DNA of 64,000 bases, taken from contig NZ_JAZHRV010000001.1 of the NCBI RefSeq assembly GCF_036924595.1, positions 2,232,001 through 2,296,000 of the forward strand, in the 5' to 3' direction. How positions within the stretch are numbered: the stretch's first letter is position 1; each line of letters opens with the position of its first letter. Positions 1-8,904 of this stretch are shown here, piece after piece. The notes under the pieces were generated by a model. The model made no database searches. It saw nothing but the letters and a program-made list of their open reading frames with translations, and had not been told where the DNA came from. Made by a program: the position numbers and the translations under genes. The stretch comes from Bradyrhizobium algeriense. Lineage in GTDB: Bacteria > Pseudomonadota > Alphaproteobacteria > Rhizobiales > Xanthobacteraceae.

Positions 1-55
1 TCGCAGCGCCCGGACACGTTCCCGCGCCACCACGCCAAAAATTCGGAGGAAATTC

Positions 56-1282
56 ATGTCGGCTCTGCCACTTTCGGGCATCAAAATTCTCGACCTGACG
101 CGGGTGCTTGCAGGCCCGTTGTCGGCACAGATGCTGGCCGATCTGGGCGCCGAGGTGATCAAGATCGAACGCCCCGGCGGCGGCGACGACGCCCGCGCCT
201 TCGGCCCGCCTTACCTGAAAGATCCCGAGGGCAAGGCGAACAACAACAACTCGTTCTATCTCTGCGCCAACCGCAACAAGAAATCCGTCACCGTCAATAT
301 CGCGACGGCGGAAGGGCAGGACATCGTCCGCGAGCTCGCCAAAACCTGCGACGTGATGATGGAGAACTACAAGGTCGGCGATCTCAAGCGCTACCGGCTG
401 GATTACGAAGCGATCAAGGCGATCAACCCCGGCATCATCTATTGTTCGGTGACCGGCTTTGGCCAGACCGGGCCTTACGCGCCGCGCGCCGGCTACGACG
501 CGATCCTGCAGGCGATGGGCGGGCTGATGAGCGTCACCGGTCATCTCGACGGCGAGCCGGGCGCGGGGCCGATGAAGGTCGGTCCTTCCATCGTCGACTA
601 CATGACCGGCATGAATTCCTCGATCGGCATTCTGGCGGCGCTCTATCACCGCAAGGCCAATGACGGGGAGGGGCAGCATGTCGACGTCTGCCTGTTCGAC
701 ACTGTGATCGCCTCGCTATCGCATTACGCGCAGATCTTTCTCGTCAACGGCCAGACCCCGCCGCGGCGCGGCACCTGGGGCAATGGCGGCATGCCGGCCG
801 GCGTGTTCCGCTGTACCGACGGCGAGTTGATGCTGGTGGTCGGCAATGACGGCCAGTTCCAGCGCACCTGCGGCGTGCTCGGGGCGCCGGAACTCGCGAC
901 CGATCCGCGCTTTCTCAAGAACAACGATCGCGTCGTCCACGGCAAGGAGATCATGGCGATCTTTGCAGGCCTCTTCCTGAAGAAGCCGGTGGCCTACTGG
1001 CTGGAGGAGCTGGAGAAGGCCGGCGTTCCCTCGGGCCCGATCAACGATTTCTCGCAGGTGTTCAACGATCCGCACGTGCAGTCGCGCGGCATGCAGGTCA
1101 AGGTCGACCACCCCTTGCAGCACGACCTGTCGCTGATCCGTAATGCCATCACCTTCTCCGGCACCCCGGTAAAGGAATATCGCGCCCCGCCGCTGCTCGG
1201 CGCGGATACGAAGGATGTGCTGGCGACGATCGGGTATGACGAGGCCAAGGTCGAGGCGTTGAAGGCGCAGAAGATCGTCTGA
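56..1282 (+). CDS. CaiB/BaiF (class III) CoA-transferase
   Basis: Predicted family III CoA-transferase of 408 aa, a normal length. Such enzymes move CoA from an acyl-CoA donor to a free carboxylic acid in the cytoplasm. The N-terminus shows the family pattern LSGIKILDLTRVLAGP followed by DLGAEVIKIE, and the small C-terminal domain has AGVPSGPIN near residue 322. Asp181 in VDYMTGMNSSIGILAAL aligns by eye with the catalytic aspartate of formyl-CoA transferase. The ATG follows GGAGGA by 5 nt. A RidA-family gene lies 93 nt downstream on the same strand and acyl-CoA genes follow nearby, which suits organic-acid degradation, but the substrate cannot be read from the sequence. The start of any upstream operon lies outside the window. 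Confidence 0.9.
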   Translation: MSALPLSGIKILDLTRVLAGPLSAQMLADLGAEVIKIERPGGGDDARAFGPPYLKDPEGKANNNNSFYLCANRNKKSVTVNIATAEGQDIVRELAKTCDVMMENYKVGDLKRYRLDYEAIKAINPGIIYCSVTGFGQTGPYAPRAGYDAILQAMGGLMSVTGHLDGEPGAGPMKVGPSIVDYMTGMNSSIGILAALYHRKANDGEGQHVDVCLFDTVIASLSHYAQIFLVNGQTPPRRGTWGNGGMPAGVFRCTDGELMLVVGNDGQFQRTCGVLGAPELATDPRFLKNNDRVVHGKEIMAIFAGLFLKKPVAYWLEELEKAGVPSGPINDFSQVFNDPHVQSRGMQVKVDHPLQHDLSLIRNAITFSGTPVKEYRAPPLLGADTKDVLATIGYDEAKVEALKAQKIV

Positions 1283-1375
1283 TTTCGACATCGACACTTC
1301 CATCTTTATCGAAGCATGGCGGCGCCAGATTGCGCTAGTCTGCACCCTCGATCAGTCCGTTCGAGAGGCGCAACG

Positions 1376-1768
1376 ATGAAGCGGGAAGTCATTCACGTCG
1401 AGCCGATGTCGTCCTGGCTTGCGAAGCGGAGCGCACCGGTCTCGCCGGTGACGCGCGGCGGCGGCATGGTGTTTGTTTCGGGCCTGCCGCCGTTCGATCC
1501 CGATACCGGCGAGCTCTTCGCCGGCCCGATCGAGCGTCAGACCGAGCTCGTCCTTGAGCAATTGAAGCTGTGCCTGGAGACCGCGGGCACATCGCTGCGC
1601 AACGTGATGAAGTGCAACGTCTACTGCACCTCGGTCGAGCACTTCGCCGCCGTCAACGCGATCTATGCGCGCTATTTTCCGGAAGAGCCCCCGGCGCGCA
1701 TCTTCGTTTGCGTTCCCCAATGGTTTGGGCCGTTCGATATCGAAATCGATTGCGTCGCGGTGATGTAG
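1376..1768 (+). CDS. RidA/YjgF/Rid-family protein
   Basis: Small Rid-family protein of 130 aa. RidA members hydrolyse reactive enamine/imine intermediates, though many paralogues have other pathway-specific roles. Visible family features are GGGMVFVSGLPPFDPDTGEL near the N-terminus, the central stretch NVMKCNVYCTSVEHFAAVN, the substrate-arginine region PARIFVCV and the terminal EIDCVAVM. An in-frame start exists 60 nt upstream, but the ATG at 1376 is preceded by GAGAGG at a good distance and gives the usual length, so I chose it. It follows the CoA-transferase gene on the same strand and may be co-transcribed with it. Membership is clear; whether it is a true deaminase RidA is not. Confidence 0.85.
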   Translation: MKREVIHVEPMSSWLAKRSAPVSPVTRGGGMVFVSGLPPFDPDTGELFAGPIERQTELVLEQLKLCLETAGTSLRNVMKCNVYCTSVEHFAAVNAIYARYFPEEPPARIFVCVPQWFGPFDIEIDCVAVM

Positions 1769-1778
1769 GCGCTCCAAT

Positions 1779-2105
1779 TCAGCGCAGCCCCTGACGGTCG
1801 ATCACGATCCGGTGGATCTGGATGAACTCCGGGAGTTCGATCAGGAACTCGGGATCGCGGTCGAGATGGTGAACCTTGGTCGGCTCGCCCCTGGTGAAGG
1901 CGGTCATCGAGTCGAGGTCCGGCCAATAGGAAATGGTCGTGAACCAGCTCTCGTGTGCGCGATCCTCGCGGAATAGCTGGACGCCAAGAGCGGTTTTCTC
2001 CAGCGGCGGGATTCCATCCGTCTTCAGATAAGCTTCGTAACTGTCCGCGACGTCGGGCCGCGTCCGGCCGCGCCAGATGCGCGCGATGGTCGGCTGGCTT
2101 GGCAT
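1779..2105 (-). CDS. Small ABM-like (dimeric alpha-beta barrel) protein
   Basis: 108-aa protein with the look of the antibiotic-biosynthesis-monooxygenase (ABM) superfamily: a beta strand at the N-terminus (TIARIWRGRT), a middle segment FTTISYWPDLDSMTAFTRG that resembles the conserved W/Y-x-S/D-x-x-x-M-x-A-F motif, and a final strand IQIHRIVID. Members are small cofactor-free oxygenases or enzymes of unknown function. The longer reading frame starting at 2288 is rejected because the ATG at 2105 has a GGAGC ribosome site and the upstream part is repeat-derived sequence. The gene converges on the RidA gene, leaving only 10 nt between the two stops. Function is not established. Confidence 0.6.
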   Translation of the reverse strand: MPSQPTIARIWRGRTRPDVADSYEAYLKTDGIPPLEKTALGVQLFREDRAHESWFTTISYWPDLDSMTAFTRGEPTKVHHLDRDPEFLIELPEFIQIHRIVIDRQGLR

Positions 2106-2257
2106 GATCAGCTCCTTCCTTGGCCTGCTATAACCGCGGAGCCAGCCTGACCGTTCCGGGCGTTGAGATGCCGAAGCGACTCCCGGCAGGCTGATCGACG
2201 CAGGGAAGGCCGGAATCCTCCAGCTGCCCTGTATGCTCGTGTGCAGTTTTGTTAGCG

Positions 2258-2345
2258 CAAATCGCACGCGAGACCGCGGGTGCAGCAAGCACCCGGTCTT
2301 CCCTGTGCCCTCTATTTCGAAGAGGGCAAACGAAGATGCAAACCC
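2258..2345. repeat. Intergenic repeat with two small hairpins
   Basis: Part of the 432-nt gene-free stretch 2106-2537. It contains GGGTGC/GCACCC (2278-2283 with 2289-2294) and GCCCTCT/AGAGGGC (2307-2313 with 2321-2327). I recall very similar text between many Bradyrhizobium genes; that is memory, not a search. Reading frames across it (for example 2128-2415 on the minus strand) look like repeat translation rather than protein. Confidence 0.45.
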
Positions 2346-2385
2346 TCGGGCGATCAGCGCCGCGAGAACGCGAAACCATATCCAC

Positions 2386-2500
2386 CGTCATTGCGAGCGA
2401 AGCGAAGCAATCCATGACCCCGGCATAAAGAAAGAATGGATTGCTTCGCGGAGCCTGTCATCGGGCGCGCATTCGCGCGACCCGTTGGCTCGCGATGACG
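2386..2500. repeat. Long palindromic intergenic element (CGTCATTGCGAGCGAAGCG type)
   Basis: Imperfect inverted repeat of about 115 bp. The left arm starts CGTCATTGCGAGCGAAGCG and continues into AAGCAATCCAT; the right arm contains ATGGATTGCTTCGCGGAG and ends CTCGCGATGACG. The inner arms ATGGATTGCTTCG and CGAAGCAATCCAT are exact complements. This matches a repeat family common in Bradyrhizobium genomes as I remember them. It lies between the 3' end of the tetR gene and the 5' end of the ABM-like gene. Confidence 0.75.
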
Positions 2501-2537
2501 TGGAGCGAGCCGTTGTCACGCGTTGGTTCATCCAGGC

Positions 2538-3230
2538 TCACAAGTCCTGCCGTGTCAGCCTTCCATTTGGCACCGCCGGCCGGGCAGGCGCCTTCTTCGC
2601 CGGCGCCTCGCTACCCGTCAGCGCCATCACCGAGACCGAGACCACGCGATCGACGATGGCGTCCACGTCGTTGAGGTCACATTGGCCTTCCGACAATTTC
2701 GTCAGCCGCTCCTTTTCCCGGATGGTGTGATGCGACATCGCCAGCGCGAAATGCAGGCCCCAATAGAGATCGGCGTCGTCGCGGCCGGGCATCGCGCGGC
2801 GCATCGCGGCGATGAATTTCCGCAAGTGATCGACCTCGCGGTTCTTGATGCGCCGGATCGGCGGTACCGATTCAATCGAGGCGCGGATCATGAAGCGTGC
2901 GGCCGTCGAGCCTTCGCGGTCGGGGCCGAGGCAGCCGCGCAGGGTAGGGCCCACCAGCGCGTGCAAAATGGCGTCGATCGGGGCGCGGCCGCCGCCCTTT
3001 TCCTCGGCAGCCTTCAACTCGTTGAGCCGCTCGCGGTTGGTGGCGAGGCTGCGGGTGACGAACAGTTCCGCGATCAATTCGTCCTTGGAGCCGAAATGAT
3101 AATTCACCGCGGCGAGATTGACGTTCGCTTCGGCGACGATGTCGCGCAGCGTCACGTCGCCGAAGCCGCGATCGGCGTAAAGCCGTTCGGCGGCGGCAAG
3201 GATGGCAGACCGGGTCCGATCGCTCGACAT
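2538..3230 (-). CDS. TetR/AcrR-family transcriptional regulator
   Basis: 230-aa one-component repressor-type regulator. The N-terminal helix-turn-helix covers roughly residues 5-52: [23 protein letters not shown] is split by the first turn, then [22 protein letters not shown] carries the recognition helix. The C-terminal ligand domain is followed by a short Ala/Pro/Lys tail ([16 protein letters not shown]). The ATG at 3230 is preferred over an in-frame TTG at 3257. The gene is divergent from the acyl-CoA dehydrogenase gene, and a 31-bp inverted repeat lies between them, so it probably represses that operon in response to an acyl-CoA or related ligand (inference). Confidence 0.88.
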   Translation of the reverse strand: MSSDRTRSAILAAAERLYADRGFGDVTLRDIVAEANVNLAAVNYHFGSKDELIAELFVTRSLATNRERLNELKAAEEKGGGRAPIDAILHALVGPTLRGCLGPDREGSTAARFMIRASIESVPPIRRIKNREVDHLRKFIAAMRRAMPGRDDADLYWGLHFALAMSHHTIREKERLTKLSEGQCDLNDVDAIVDRVVSVSVMALTGSEAPAKKAPARPAVPNGRLTRQDL

Positions 3231-3257
3231 ATCTGGGCCCCGTTCGGGGAGTTGCAA

Positions 3258-3288
3258 TTCAAACAGTTGTATGAAACTATCGTTTGAA
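3258..3288. promoter_or_regulatory. Candidate TetR operator between divergent genes
   Basis: Perfect 7-bp inverted repeat TTCAAAC (3258-3264) and GTTTGAA (3282-3288) separated by 17 bp. It contains an inner AAAC-N4-GTTT at 3274-3285. It sits 28 nt upstream of the tetR ATG and 157 nt upstream of the acyl-CoA dehydrogenase ATG. The position and symmetry fit a TetR operator; binding is inferred only. Confidence 0.5.
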
Positions 3289-3444
3289 GGACCGGAAAGT
3301 CAACAACGTTTGCGAACGTGTCGCATCTCCAGCCAGTCCGGACTGCCATCGTCGCGAAATTCGCAAAATGCCTTGCGGGTCAAAAGCGGCGGGCGGACAG
3401 TGCGGCCCAACGAATTCAGAAAGCCCAGAGCCGAGGAGCGTCCC

Positions 3445-4677
3445 ATGAACTTCGATATGTCCGAAAAGCAAAAGGAATGGCTGAACCGCGTGCAGGCGTT
3501 CATGAAGACGCATGTCCGCCCCGCGGTGCCGATCTACGATAAGCAGGATGCAGAAGGCCCGCGCTGGAAGGTGATCCCGATCCTCGAGGAACTGAAGAAA
3601 AAGGCGAAGGCCGAAGGCCTCTGGAACATGTTCATGCCGCCGAACGCGCATGAGGATGACGAATTCCGCGGTGCGGGATTGACCAACCTCGAATATGCGC
3701 TGCTGTCGGAAGAGATGGGCCGCATCTCCTGGGCCTCGGAGGTGTTCAACTGCTCGGCTCCCGATACCGGCAACATGGAAGTGTTCATCCGCTACGGTAC
3801 CAAGGAGCAGAAGCGGAAGTGGCTGCGGCCGCTGATGGACGGCGAAATCCGCTCCGCCTTCCTGATGACCGAGCCGGCCGTGGCGTCGTCGGACGCCACC
3901 AATATCGAGACGCGCATCGAAAAGGACGGCGACCACTACGTCATCAACGGCCGCAAATGGTGGTCGTCGGGCGTCGGCGATCCCCGCTGCAAGATCGCGA
4001 TCCTGATGGGCAAGACCGATCCGAAGGCGGCGAAGCACCAGCAGCAGTCGCAGATCCTGGTGCCGCTCGACACACCCGGCATCAAGGTGGAGAAGATGCT
4101 GCCGGTGTTCGGCTTTGACGATGCGCCGCACGGTCACGCCCAGGTACTGCTGGAAAACGTTCGCGTGCCGAAGGAAAACATCCTGCTCGGCGAAGGCCGC
4201 GGCTTCGAGATCGCGCAGGGTCGCCTCGGCCCGGGCCGGATCCATCACTGCATGCGCACCATCGGCAAGGCCGAAGAGGCGCTGGAGAAGATGGTGAAGC
4301 GGCTGGCCTCGCGCACCGCGTTCGGCAAGAAGATCATCGAGCACTCGGTGTGGGAACAACGCATCGGCGAAGCGCGCGCCGATATCGAGATGAATCGTCT
4401 GCTCTGCCTCAAGGCCGCCGACATGATGGACAAGGTTGGCAACAAGACTGCGCAGGCCGAGATCGCGATGATCAAGGTCACGGCCCCGAACATGGCGCTG
4501 AGGATCATCGACAATGCCATCCAGGCTTACGGCGGCGGGGGCGTCTCCGACGATGCCGGCCTGGCGCGGGATTATGCGCACATCCGTACGCTCCGCCTGG
4601 CGGACGGTCCGGACGAGGTGCACAATCGCGCCATTGCCAGACTTGAACTTCGGAAGTATGCAAACGCTACGCACTAA
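3445..4677 (+). CDS. Acyl-CoA dehydrogenase, ACAD10/ACAD11-like
   Basis: 410-aa FAD flavoenzyme of the acyl-CoA dehydrogenase family. It has the N-terminal helical domain, the middle FAD/substrate segment ([16 protein letters not shown], then [10 protein letters not shown]), and a C-terminal domain ending [19 protein letters not shown]. That last motif resembles the C-terminus of human ACAD11, as I remember it, more than short-chain ACADs, which carry a YEGT-type glutamate motif. The ATG at 3445 follows GAGGAG; the open frame extends 243 nt further upstream through the operator region but this is not coding. A phosphotransferase gene follows after 55 nt, and the pair equals the two main domains of ACAD11. 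Likely role: degradation of hydroxylated or branched acyl-CoAs (inference). Confidence 0.92.
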   Translation: MNFDMSEKQKEWLNRVQAFMKTHVRPAVPIYDKQDAEGPRWKVIPILEELKKKAKAEGLWNMFMPPNAHEDDEFRGAGLTNLEYALLSEEMGRISWASEVFNCSAPDTGNMEVFIRYGTKEQKRKWLRPLMDGEIRSAFLMTEPAVASSDATNIETRIEKDGDHYVINGRKWWSSGVGDPRCKIAILMGKTDPKAAKHQQQSQILVPLDTPGIKVEKMLPVFGFDDAPHGHAQVLLENVRVPKENILLGEGRGFEIAQGRLGPGRIHHCMRTIGKAEEALEKMVKRLASRTAFGKKIIEHSVWEQRIGEARADIEMNRLLCLKAADMMDKVGNKTAQAEIAMIKVTAPNMALRIIDNAIQAYGGGGVSDDAGLARDYAHIRTLRLADGPDEVHNRAIARLELRKYANATH

Positions 4678-4732
4678 CGGGAGGCCACGAATGGCGCTCC
4701 CCAACGTCTAAGAAAATTGAGGGAGCGTCATC

Positions 4733-5791
4733 GTGGCGGACGGCGTCAGGAAAGACGAAGAGTTCTCGGGCACCAAGGAAGTCGAGGAGCGTCATCGCAT
4801 CAACGAGGCGAACCTCGATCGCTGGATGCGCGAGCATGTCGAAGGCTATCAGGGGCCGCTGACCGTCCTGCAGTTCAAGGGCGGCCAGTCCAACCCGACC
4901 TACAAGCTCGAGACGTCAGGCCGATCCTACGTGATGCGCCGAAAACCGTTCGGCAAACTGCTGCCGTCGGCGCATGCGGTCGATCGCGAGTTCCGCGTCA
5001 TCGCAGCGCTCGGCAAGCAGGGCTTTCCGGTCGCGAAAGCCTATGCGCTGTGCACCGACGACGCCGTGATCGGCGCGACCTTCTACATCATGTCGATGGA
5101 AGAGGGCCGGGTGTTCTGGGACCCGACGCTGCCGAGCCAGACGCCGGAAAACCGGCGCAAGATCTTCACCAGCAAGATCGAGACGCTGGCAAATCTCCAC
5201 GTATTCAACCCGGAAGCGATTGGCCTCGGCGATTTCGGCAAGCCCGGCAATTATTTCGCGCGCCAGATCGATCGCTGGACCAAGCAGTACCGCGCCTCCG
5301 AGACGCAACACATTCCGGAATTCGAGAAGGTGGCTGAATGGCTGCCGCGAACCGTACCTGAACAGAAGCGCGTTTCGATCGTCCACGGCGACTATCGCCT
5401 CGACAACATGATTTTCCACGCGACGGAACCGCGCGTGCAGGCGGTGCTCGATTGGGAACTGTCCACGCTCGGCGATCCCATGGCCGACTTCACCTATCTC
5501 CTGATGCAATGGACCATGCCGGGTCTGGCCAACGCCGATATCAAGGCGTTGAACATTCCGAGTGTGGATGAGGCCGCGCAGATCTATTGCAACGTGACCG
5601 GCATGGAAGTGCCCGACCTCAACTGGTACTTCGCCTACAACATGTTCCGCCTGGCTGGCATTACGCAGGGTATCGCCGGACGTATTCGCGACGGCACCGC
5701 GGCGAACGCCAAGGCGCTGGAATCGGCGGCGCGCACGGTGCCGCTGTCGAAATCTTCCTGGGAATACGCTCAGAAGGCCGGCGCGATCTAG
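4733..5791 (+). CDS. APH-family phosphotransferase (ACAD10/11 kinase-domain type)
   Basis: 352-aa protein of the aminoglycoside phosphotransferase/choline kinase fold. The catalytic loop is HGDYRLDNMIFH and the metal-binding segment is VLDWELSTLGDPMADF. Upstream, LTVLQFKGGQSNPTYKLE forms the nucleotide-loop region and RRKPFGKLLPSAHAVDREF is typical of the N-terminal domain of ACAD10/ACAD11. Known relatives include LvaA of Pseudomonas levulinate catabolism, which acts on 4-hydroxyacyl-CoA. Start is GTG at 4733 with GGGAG 7 nt upstream. It is transcribed with the acyl-CoA dehydrogenase. Antibiotic resistance is unlikely; phosphorylation of a hydroxyacyl-CoA is the best guess. Confidence 0.9.
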   Translation: MADGVRKDEEFSGTKEVEERHRINEANLDRWMREHVEGYQGPLTVLQFKGGQSNPTYKLETSGRSYVMRRKPFGKLLPSAHAVDREFRVIAALGKQGFPVAKAYALCTDDAVIGATFYIMSMEEGRVFWDPTLPSQTPENRRKIFTSKIETLANLHVFNPEAIGLGDFGKPGNYFARQIDRWTKQYRASETQHIPEFEKVAEWLPRTVPEQKRVSIVHGDYRLDNMIFHATEPRVQAVLDWELSTLGDPMADFTYLLMQWTMPGLANADIKALNIPSVDEAAQIYCNVTGMEVPDLNWYFAYNMFRLAGITQGIAGRIRDGTAANAKALESAARTVPLSKSSWEYAQKAGAI

Positions 5792-5794
5792 CAA

Positions 5795-6706
5795 TTGGCA
5801 CTCTCACCGAATATTCGCGGCAGCCTGCTCATGGCGGTGTCCATGGCGGCGTTCACTGTGGTTGACACCATCACCAAGGCGGTGTCGTCAGAGATGAACA
5901 TCGGCCAGGTGATGCTGGTGCGCGGGCTGTTTGCAGTTCTGCTGGTCGCGGCGTTCGCGTACCAACAGGCCGCGCTGCGGCCGCTGCACACGCTGATGCT
6001 GAGGCCAGTGGCGCTCAGGGTGCTGGGCGAGATCGGCGGCACGATCTCGTTCATGGTGGCGCTGGTGCATCTGCCGCTTGCCAACACCTCGGCGATCCTC
6101 CAGGCGCTGCCGCTGGCGATCACGCTCGGCGCTGCCGTGATATTCCGCGAGCCGGTCGGCTGGCGGCGCTGGTCGGCGATCGTGGCCGGCTTTATCGGCG
6201 TGCTCATCATCGTGCGGCCGGGACTTGCCGGCTTCAGCCAGTACTCGCTGTTGGCACTGGTATCGGTCGCCTTCTGCGCGCTGCGCGATCTCGCGACCCG
6301 GCGGATCCCCGCAAAGATCCCGTCGCTGTTCATCACCTTGCTGACTGCCGTGACGGTGACGACCGCCGGCGGCGTGATCCTCGTTCCGCTCGGCGGCTGG
6401 ACGCCGCCGTCGACAGGCGCGCTCGGCCTCATGGCGCTGGCCGCCGTGCTGCTCCTGATCGGCTACCAATGCATCATCACGGCGCTGCGCACTGGCGACA
6501 TCTCGGCGGTGGCGCCGTTCCGCTATTCCGCGCTGCTGTGGGCGATGCTGCTCGGCTATCTCGTGTTCGGCGACGCGCCCGACGTGATGATGGTGACGGG
6601 CGCCTCGATCATCGTACTGTCCGGCCTCTACGCCTTCTACCGCGAGCGCATCCGCCACCGCGCGCTGGCGGCGGAATCATCCGGCCTGCCGCCCGACGGG
6701 TTGTGA
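5795..6706 (+). CDS. DMT-superfamily (EamA) transporter
   Basis: 303-aa integral membrane protein with about ten hydrophobic segments in two EamA-type repeats (roughly residues 9-135 and 147-285), as in drug/metabolite exporters such as RhtA/YdcZ-like proteins. The N-terminus NIRGSLLMAVSMAAFTVVDT is typical of the family. The start is a TTG at 5795, three nucleotides after the phosphotransferase stop, so translational coupling is likely; an ATG at 5831 would cut into the first helix. Its place directly after the ACAD/kinase pair suggests it is in the same transcript, but its substrate is unknown. Confidence 0.85.
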   Translation: MALSPNIRGSLLMAVSMAAFTVVDTITKAVSSEMNIGQVMLVRGLFAVLLVAAFAYQQAALRPLHTLMLRPVALRVLGEIGGTISFMVALVHLPLANTSAILQALPLAITLGAAVIFREPVGWRRWSAIVAGFIGVLIIVRPGLAGFSQYSLLALVSVAFCALRDLATRRIPAKIPSLFITLLTAVTVTTAGGVILVPLGGWTPPSTGALGLMALAAVLLLIGYQCIITALRTGDISAVAPFRYSALLWAMLLGYLVFGDAPDVMMVTGASIIVLSGLYAFYRERIRHRALAAESSGLPPDGL

Positions 6707-6751
6707 TCGCGTCGCGGGCGCCCATATCTCCGAAGCTGATTGGAGATGGTC

Positions 6752-7108
6752 ATGATTCAGCAACTGCGCATCTACGAAATATTCGAGAACAACAAGGCTG
6801 CGTTCCACGCCCGCTTTCGCGATCACGCCGCGCGCATCATGCAAACCAGATACGGTTTCCGGATCGTCGCGATGTGGGAGACCAAATTCGGCGACAGGAC
6901 CGGGTTCGCCTACCTGCTGGAATGGCCCGACGAGGCAACCAAGACTGCTGCATGGTCGGCCTTCATGGCCGATACCGAATGGTCCGACATCAAGCGCGTG
7001 ACGCATGCGGAACACGGCTCGATGGTCGGCCAGATCGAGGACCGCTTGCTGGTGCCAACAGATTATTCGCCGGCGAAAGGCAGGAGCCTCTTTGCGATCT
7101 CCGCATAG
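6752..7108 (+). CDS. NIPSNAP-family protein
   Basis: 118-aa protein with the ferredoxin-like fold pattern of the NIPSNAP family: N-terminal strand QLRIYEIF, a helix (NNKAAFHARFRDHAARIM), then GFRIVAMWETKFGDRTGFAYLLEWPDE and a C-terminal strand IEDRLLVPTDYS are recognisable when read in order. The ATG at 6752 is preceded by GGAGATGG. Biochemical function of bacterial members is largely unknown. It lies 45 nt after the transporter gene on the same strand. Another small alpha-beta barrel assignment is possible. Confidence 0.7.
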   Translation: MIQQLRIYEIFENNKAAFHARFRDHAARIMQTRYGFRIVAMWETKFGDRTGFAYLLEWPDEATKTAAWSAFMADTEWSDIKRVTHAEHGSMVGQIEDRLLVPTDYSPAKGRSLFAISA

Positions 7109-7183
7109 AAAATCAGTCTCGTGCCCCGAACGCGGTGCGGCATGGAGCGTCGCGCTGCGCCGCGTCCTAGTTCGAGGTCGCGG

Positions 7184-7969
7184 CTAAATCGGCTTGCCGG
7201 TGTACGGCATCGATGCGGTGAGGCCGCCGTCGACCGGGATCGCCTGGCCGTTGACGTAGGAGGCGTCATCGCTGGCGAGGAACAGTCCCATCGCCGCGAG
7301 TTCGTGCGGCTGGCCCGGGCGCTTCAGCGGATTGAGCTGGCCGATCTTGTCCTGGGTGCCGCGCTCCTTGGCGCGGTCGAACACCGGCTTGGTCATGCCG
7401 GTTTCGATCAGGCCGGGACATACCGCGTTGATGCGGACGCCAGTGCCGGACAGCGAGTAGGCGGTGGTCTGCACCAGGCTGATGACGCCGGCCTTGCTCG
7501 CGCCGTAAGGGTGACCGCTGGCGCCGGCCTTGAGGCCGGCGACCGAGGCGGTGCAGACGATCGAACCGGACTTCTGCTTGATCATGTGCGGCATCGAATG
7601 CTTGATCGCCAGGAACGGCCCGATGAGATTGACGCGCAAGACTTCCTGCCAATGGTCGACGGTCTGCTCGGCGAGCGGCACCAGCCCGCCGCTGACGCCG
7701 GCATTGGCCCAGATCGCGTCGAGCCTGCCATATTTCGCGACCGCCTTATCGATGAAGGCCTTCACGTCGCTTTCGGAACCCGCATCCGCCATCACGGCTT
7801 CGACGATGCCGCCGGCATCGCTGACGAGTTTTGCGGTTTCCTTCACGCCCTCGGTGCGATCGACGATGACGAGCTTCGCGCCTTCCCTGGAGAACAGCAC
7901 CGACGCGGCGCGCCCGATGCCGCTTCCAGCACCTGTGATGACGACGGATTTGCCTTCGAGGCGGCCCAT
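7184..7969 (-). CDS. Short-chain dehydrogenase/reductase (SDR)
   Basis: 261-aa classical SDR, an NAD(P)-dependent oxidoreductase. Cofactor motif TGAGSGIG is at residues 12-19, the NAG motif at 89-91, and the catalytic set is Asn114, Ser142, Tyr155 and Lys159 (YGASK). Asp37 after the second strand (VIVDRTE) suggests NAD rather than NADP preference. The C-terminus has PVDGGLTASM, the usual SDR ending. The ATG has GGGAG about 6 nt upstream. It is convergent with the NIPSNAP gene and divergent from the histidine phosphatase gene. Substrate cannot be inferred; many neighbours of this type act in 3-hydroxyacyl or alcohol oxidation. Confidence 0.92.
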   Translation of the reverse strand: MGRLEGKSVVITGAGSGIGRAASVLFSREGAKLVIVDRTEGVKETAKLVSDAGGIVEAVMADAGSESDVKAFIDKAVAKYGRLDAIWANAGVSGGLVPLAEQTVDHWQEVLRVNLIGPFLAIKHSMPHMIKQKSGSIVCTASVAGLKAGASGHPYGASKAGVISLVQTTAYSLSGTGVRINAVCPGLIETGMTKPVFDRAKERGTQDKIGQLNPLKRPGQPHELAAMGLFLASDDASYVNGQAIPVDGGLTASMPYTGKPI

Positions 7970-8108
7970 GAGTTTCTCCCTGTGGTATTATGCGTGTCGG
8001 CGTCTGCCGCCTTGCGGAATTCAAACAAGATTTCAAACGTCAAAGCCACTTGAGACGATGCGTGCTCTGACGTACAGCGACAACAAACAGTATTGAAGGG
8101 CTTTGGCG

Positions 8109-8816
8109 ATGTCCAATCCAGACAGACCGCGGGTAATTGCGACGCGATGGTGGTGGGTTCGCCATGCGCCGGTCCGCGAAGATAACGGCTGCATTTACGG
8201 GCAAAAGGATCTTGGCTGTGACACCAGCGATCGGGTGGTGTTCGAAGCGGTCGGAAAAATCCTACCGCGCAATGCGGTCTGGTATGCAAGCAATCTGAAG
8301 CGAACGCACCAGACCGCGGACGCTATCTGGGCCGCCGGCTTTCCTAAGCCGTCAGATATGCCGCACGTGAATGCATTTGCCGAACAGCATCTCGGTGAGT
8401 GGCAAGGCCTGAATCGCGCGGCGTTCCTCGCCAGCCGGCCGATCGGCAGCCACTGGCTTACTGAGATCGACGAACCCGCGCCCGGCGGCGAGAGTTTCAT
8501 TGACCTGTACAATCGCACATGCGGCGCCATCGAGCGCATCAACGCCGAGCAGGCGGGCAGGGACGTCATCGTCGTTGCGCATGGCGGCACGATCAGGGCC
8601 GCTGTCGGGCTTGCACTCGGTCAGCCAGAGAGAGGTCTCGCCTTCGATATCGACAATTGTTCGGTGACGCGGCTCGATTATCTCTCAAGCGCGAATTACA
8701 CCGGCTGGCGGCTGCCGATGGTTAACCAGCAGCCCTGGATCGCGGACGCTTCGCACAACGCGATGCATCAGCCGGCAGGGCCCGAGGTGAAGCCGCCGGA
8801 GACGAAACTCGCTTGA
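8109..8816 (+). CDS. Histidine phosphatase superfamily protein (branch 1)
   Basis: 235-aa phosphoglycerate-mutase-like phosphatase. The N-terminal catalytic motif is a variant: VRHAPVRE instead of the usual RHG. The second catalytic histidine is in VVAHGGTIRA near residue 160, and SNLKRTHQTADAI carries the conserved phosphate-pocket arginine. E. coli CobC-like alpha-ribazole phosphatases share the LGEWQGL and GGES motifs seen here, but no cobalamin genes are nearby. ATG 8109 follows GAAGGG by 8 nt and is preferred over a TTG 6 nt upstream. It follows a 139-nt divergent promoter region shared with the SDR gene. Substrate unknown. Confidence 0.82.
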   Translation: MSNPDRPRVIATRWWWVRHAPVREDNGCIYGQKDLGCDTSDRVVFEAVGKILPRNAVWYASNLKRTHQTADAIWAAGFPKPSDMPHVNAFAEQHLGEWQGLNRAAFLASRPIGSHWLTEIDEPAPGGESFIDLYNRTCGAIERINAEQAGRDVIVVAHGGTIRAAVGLALGQPERGLAFDIDNCSVTRLDYLSSANYTGWRLPMVNQQPWIADASHNAMHQPAGPEVKPPETKLA

Positions 8817-8904
8817 GCCTCGAGTTGTCGAGGACCGCAAACGCGCTTAGTTCGAATTCAAGACCAAGCCGGCATCGCGCTGGATCAACATCGGGGAGAG
8901 AGAC

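Noticed and set aside
2128..2415. 95-codon minus-strand frame beginning MDCFASLAMTV
   Set aside because: It is the translation of dispersed intergenic repeats, not a gene.
4733..5791. Aminoglycoside resistance gene
   Set aside because: The APH fold is shared, but the sequence reads as the ACAD10/11 kinase domain and is paired with an acyl-CoA dehydrogenase.
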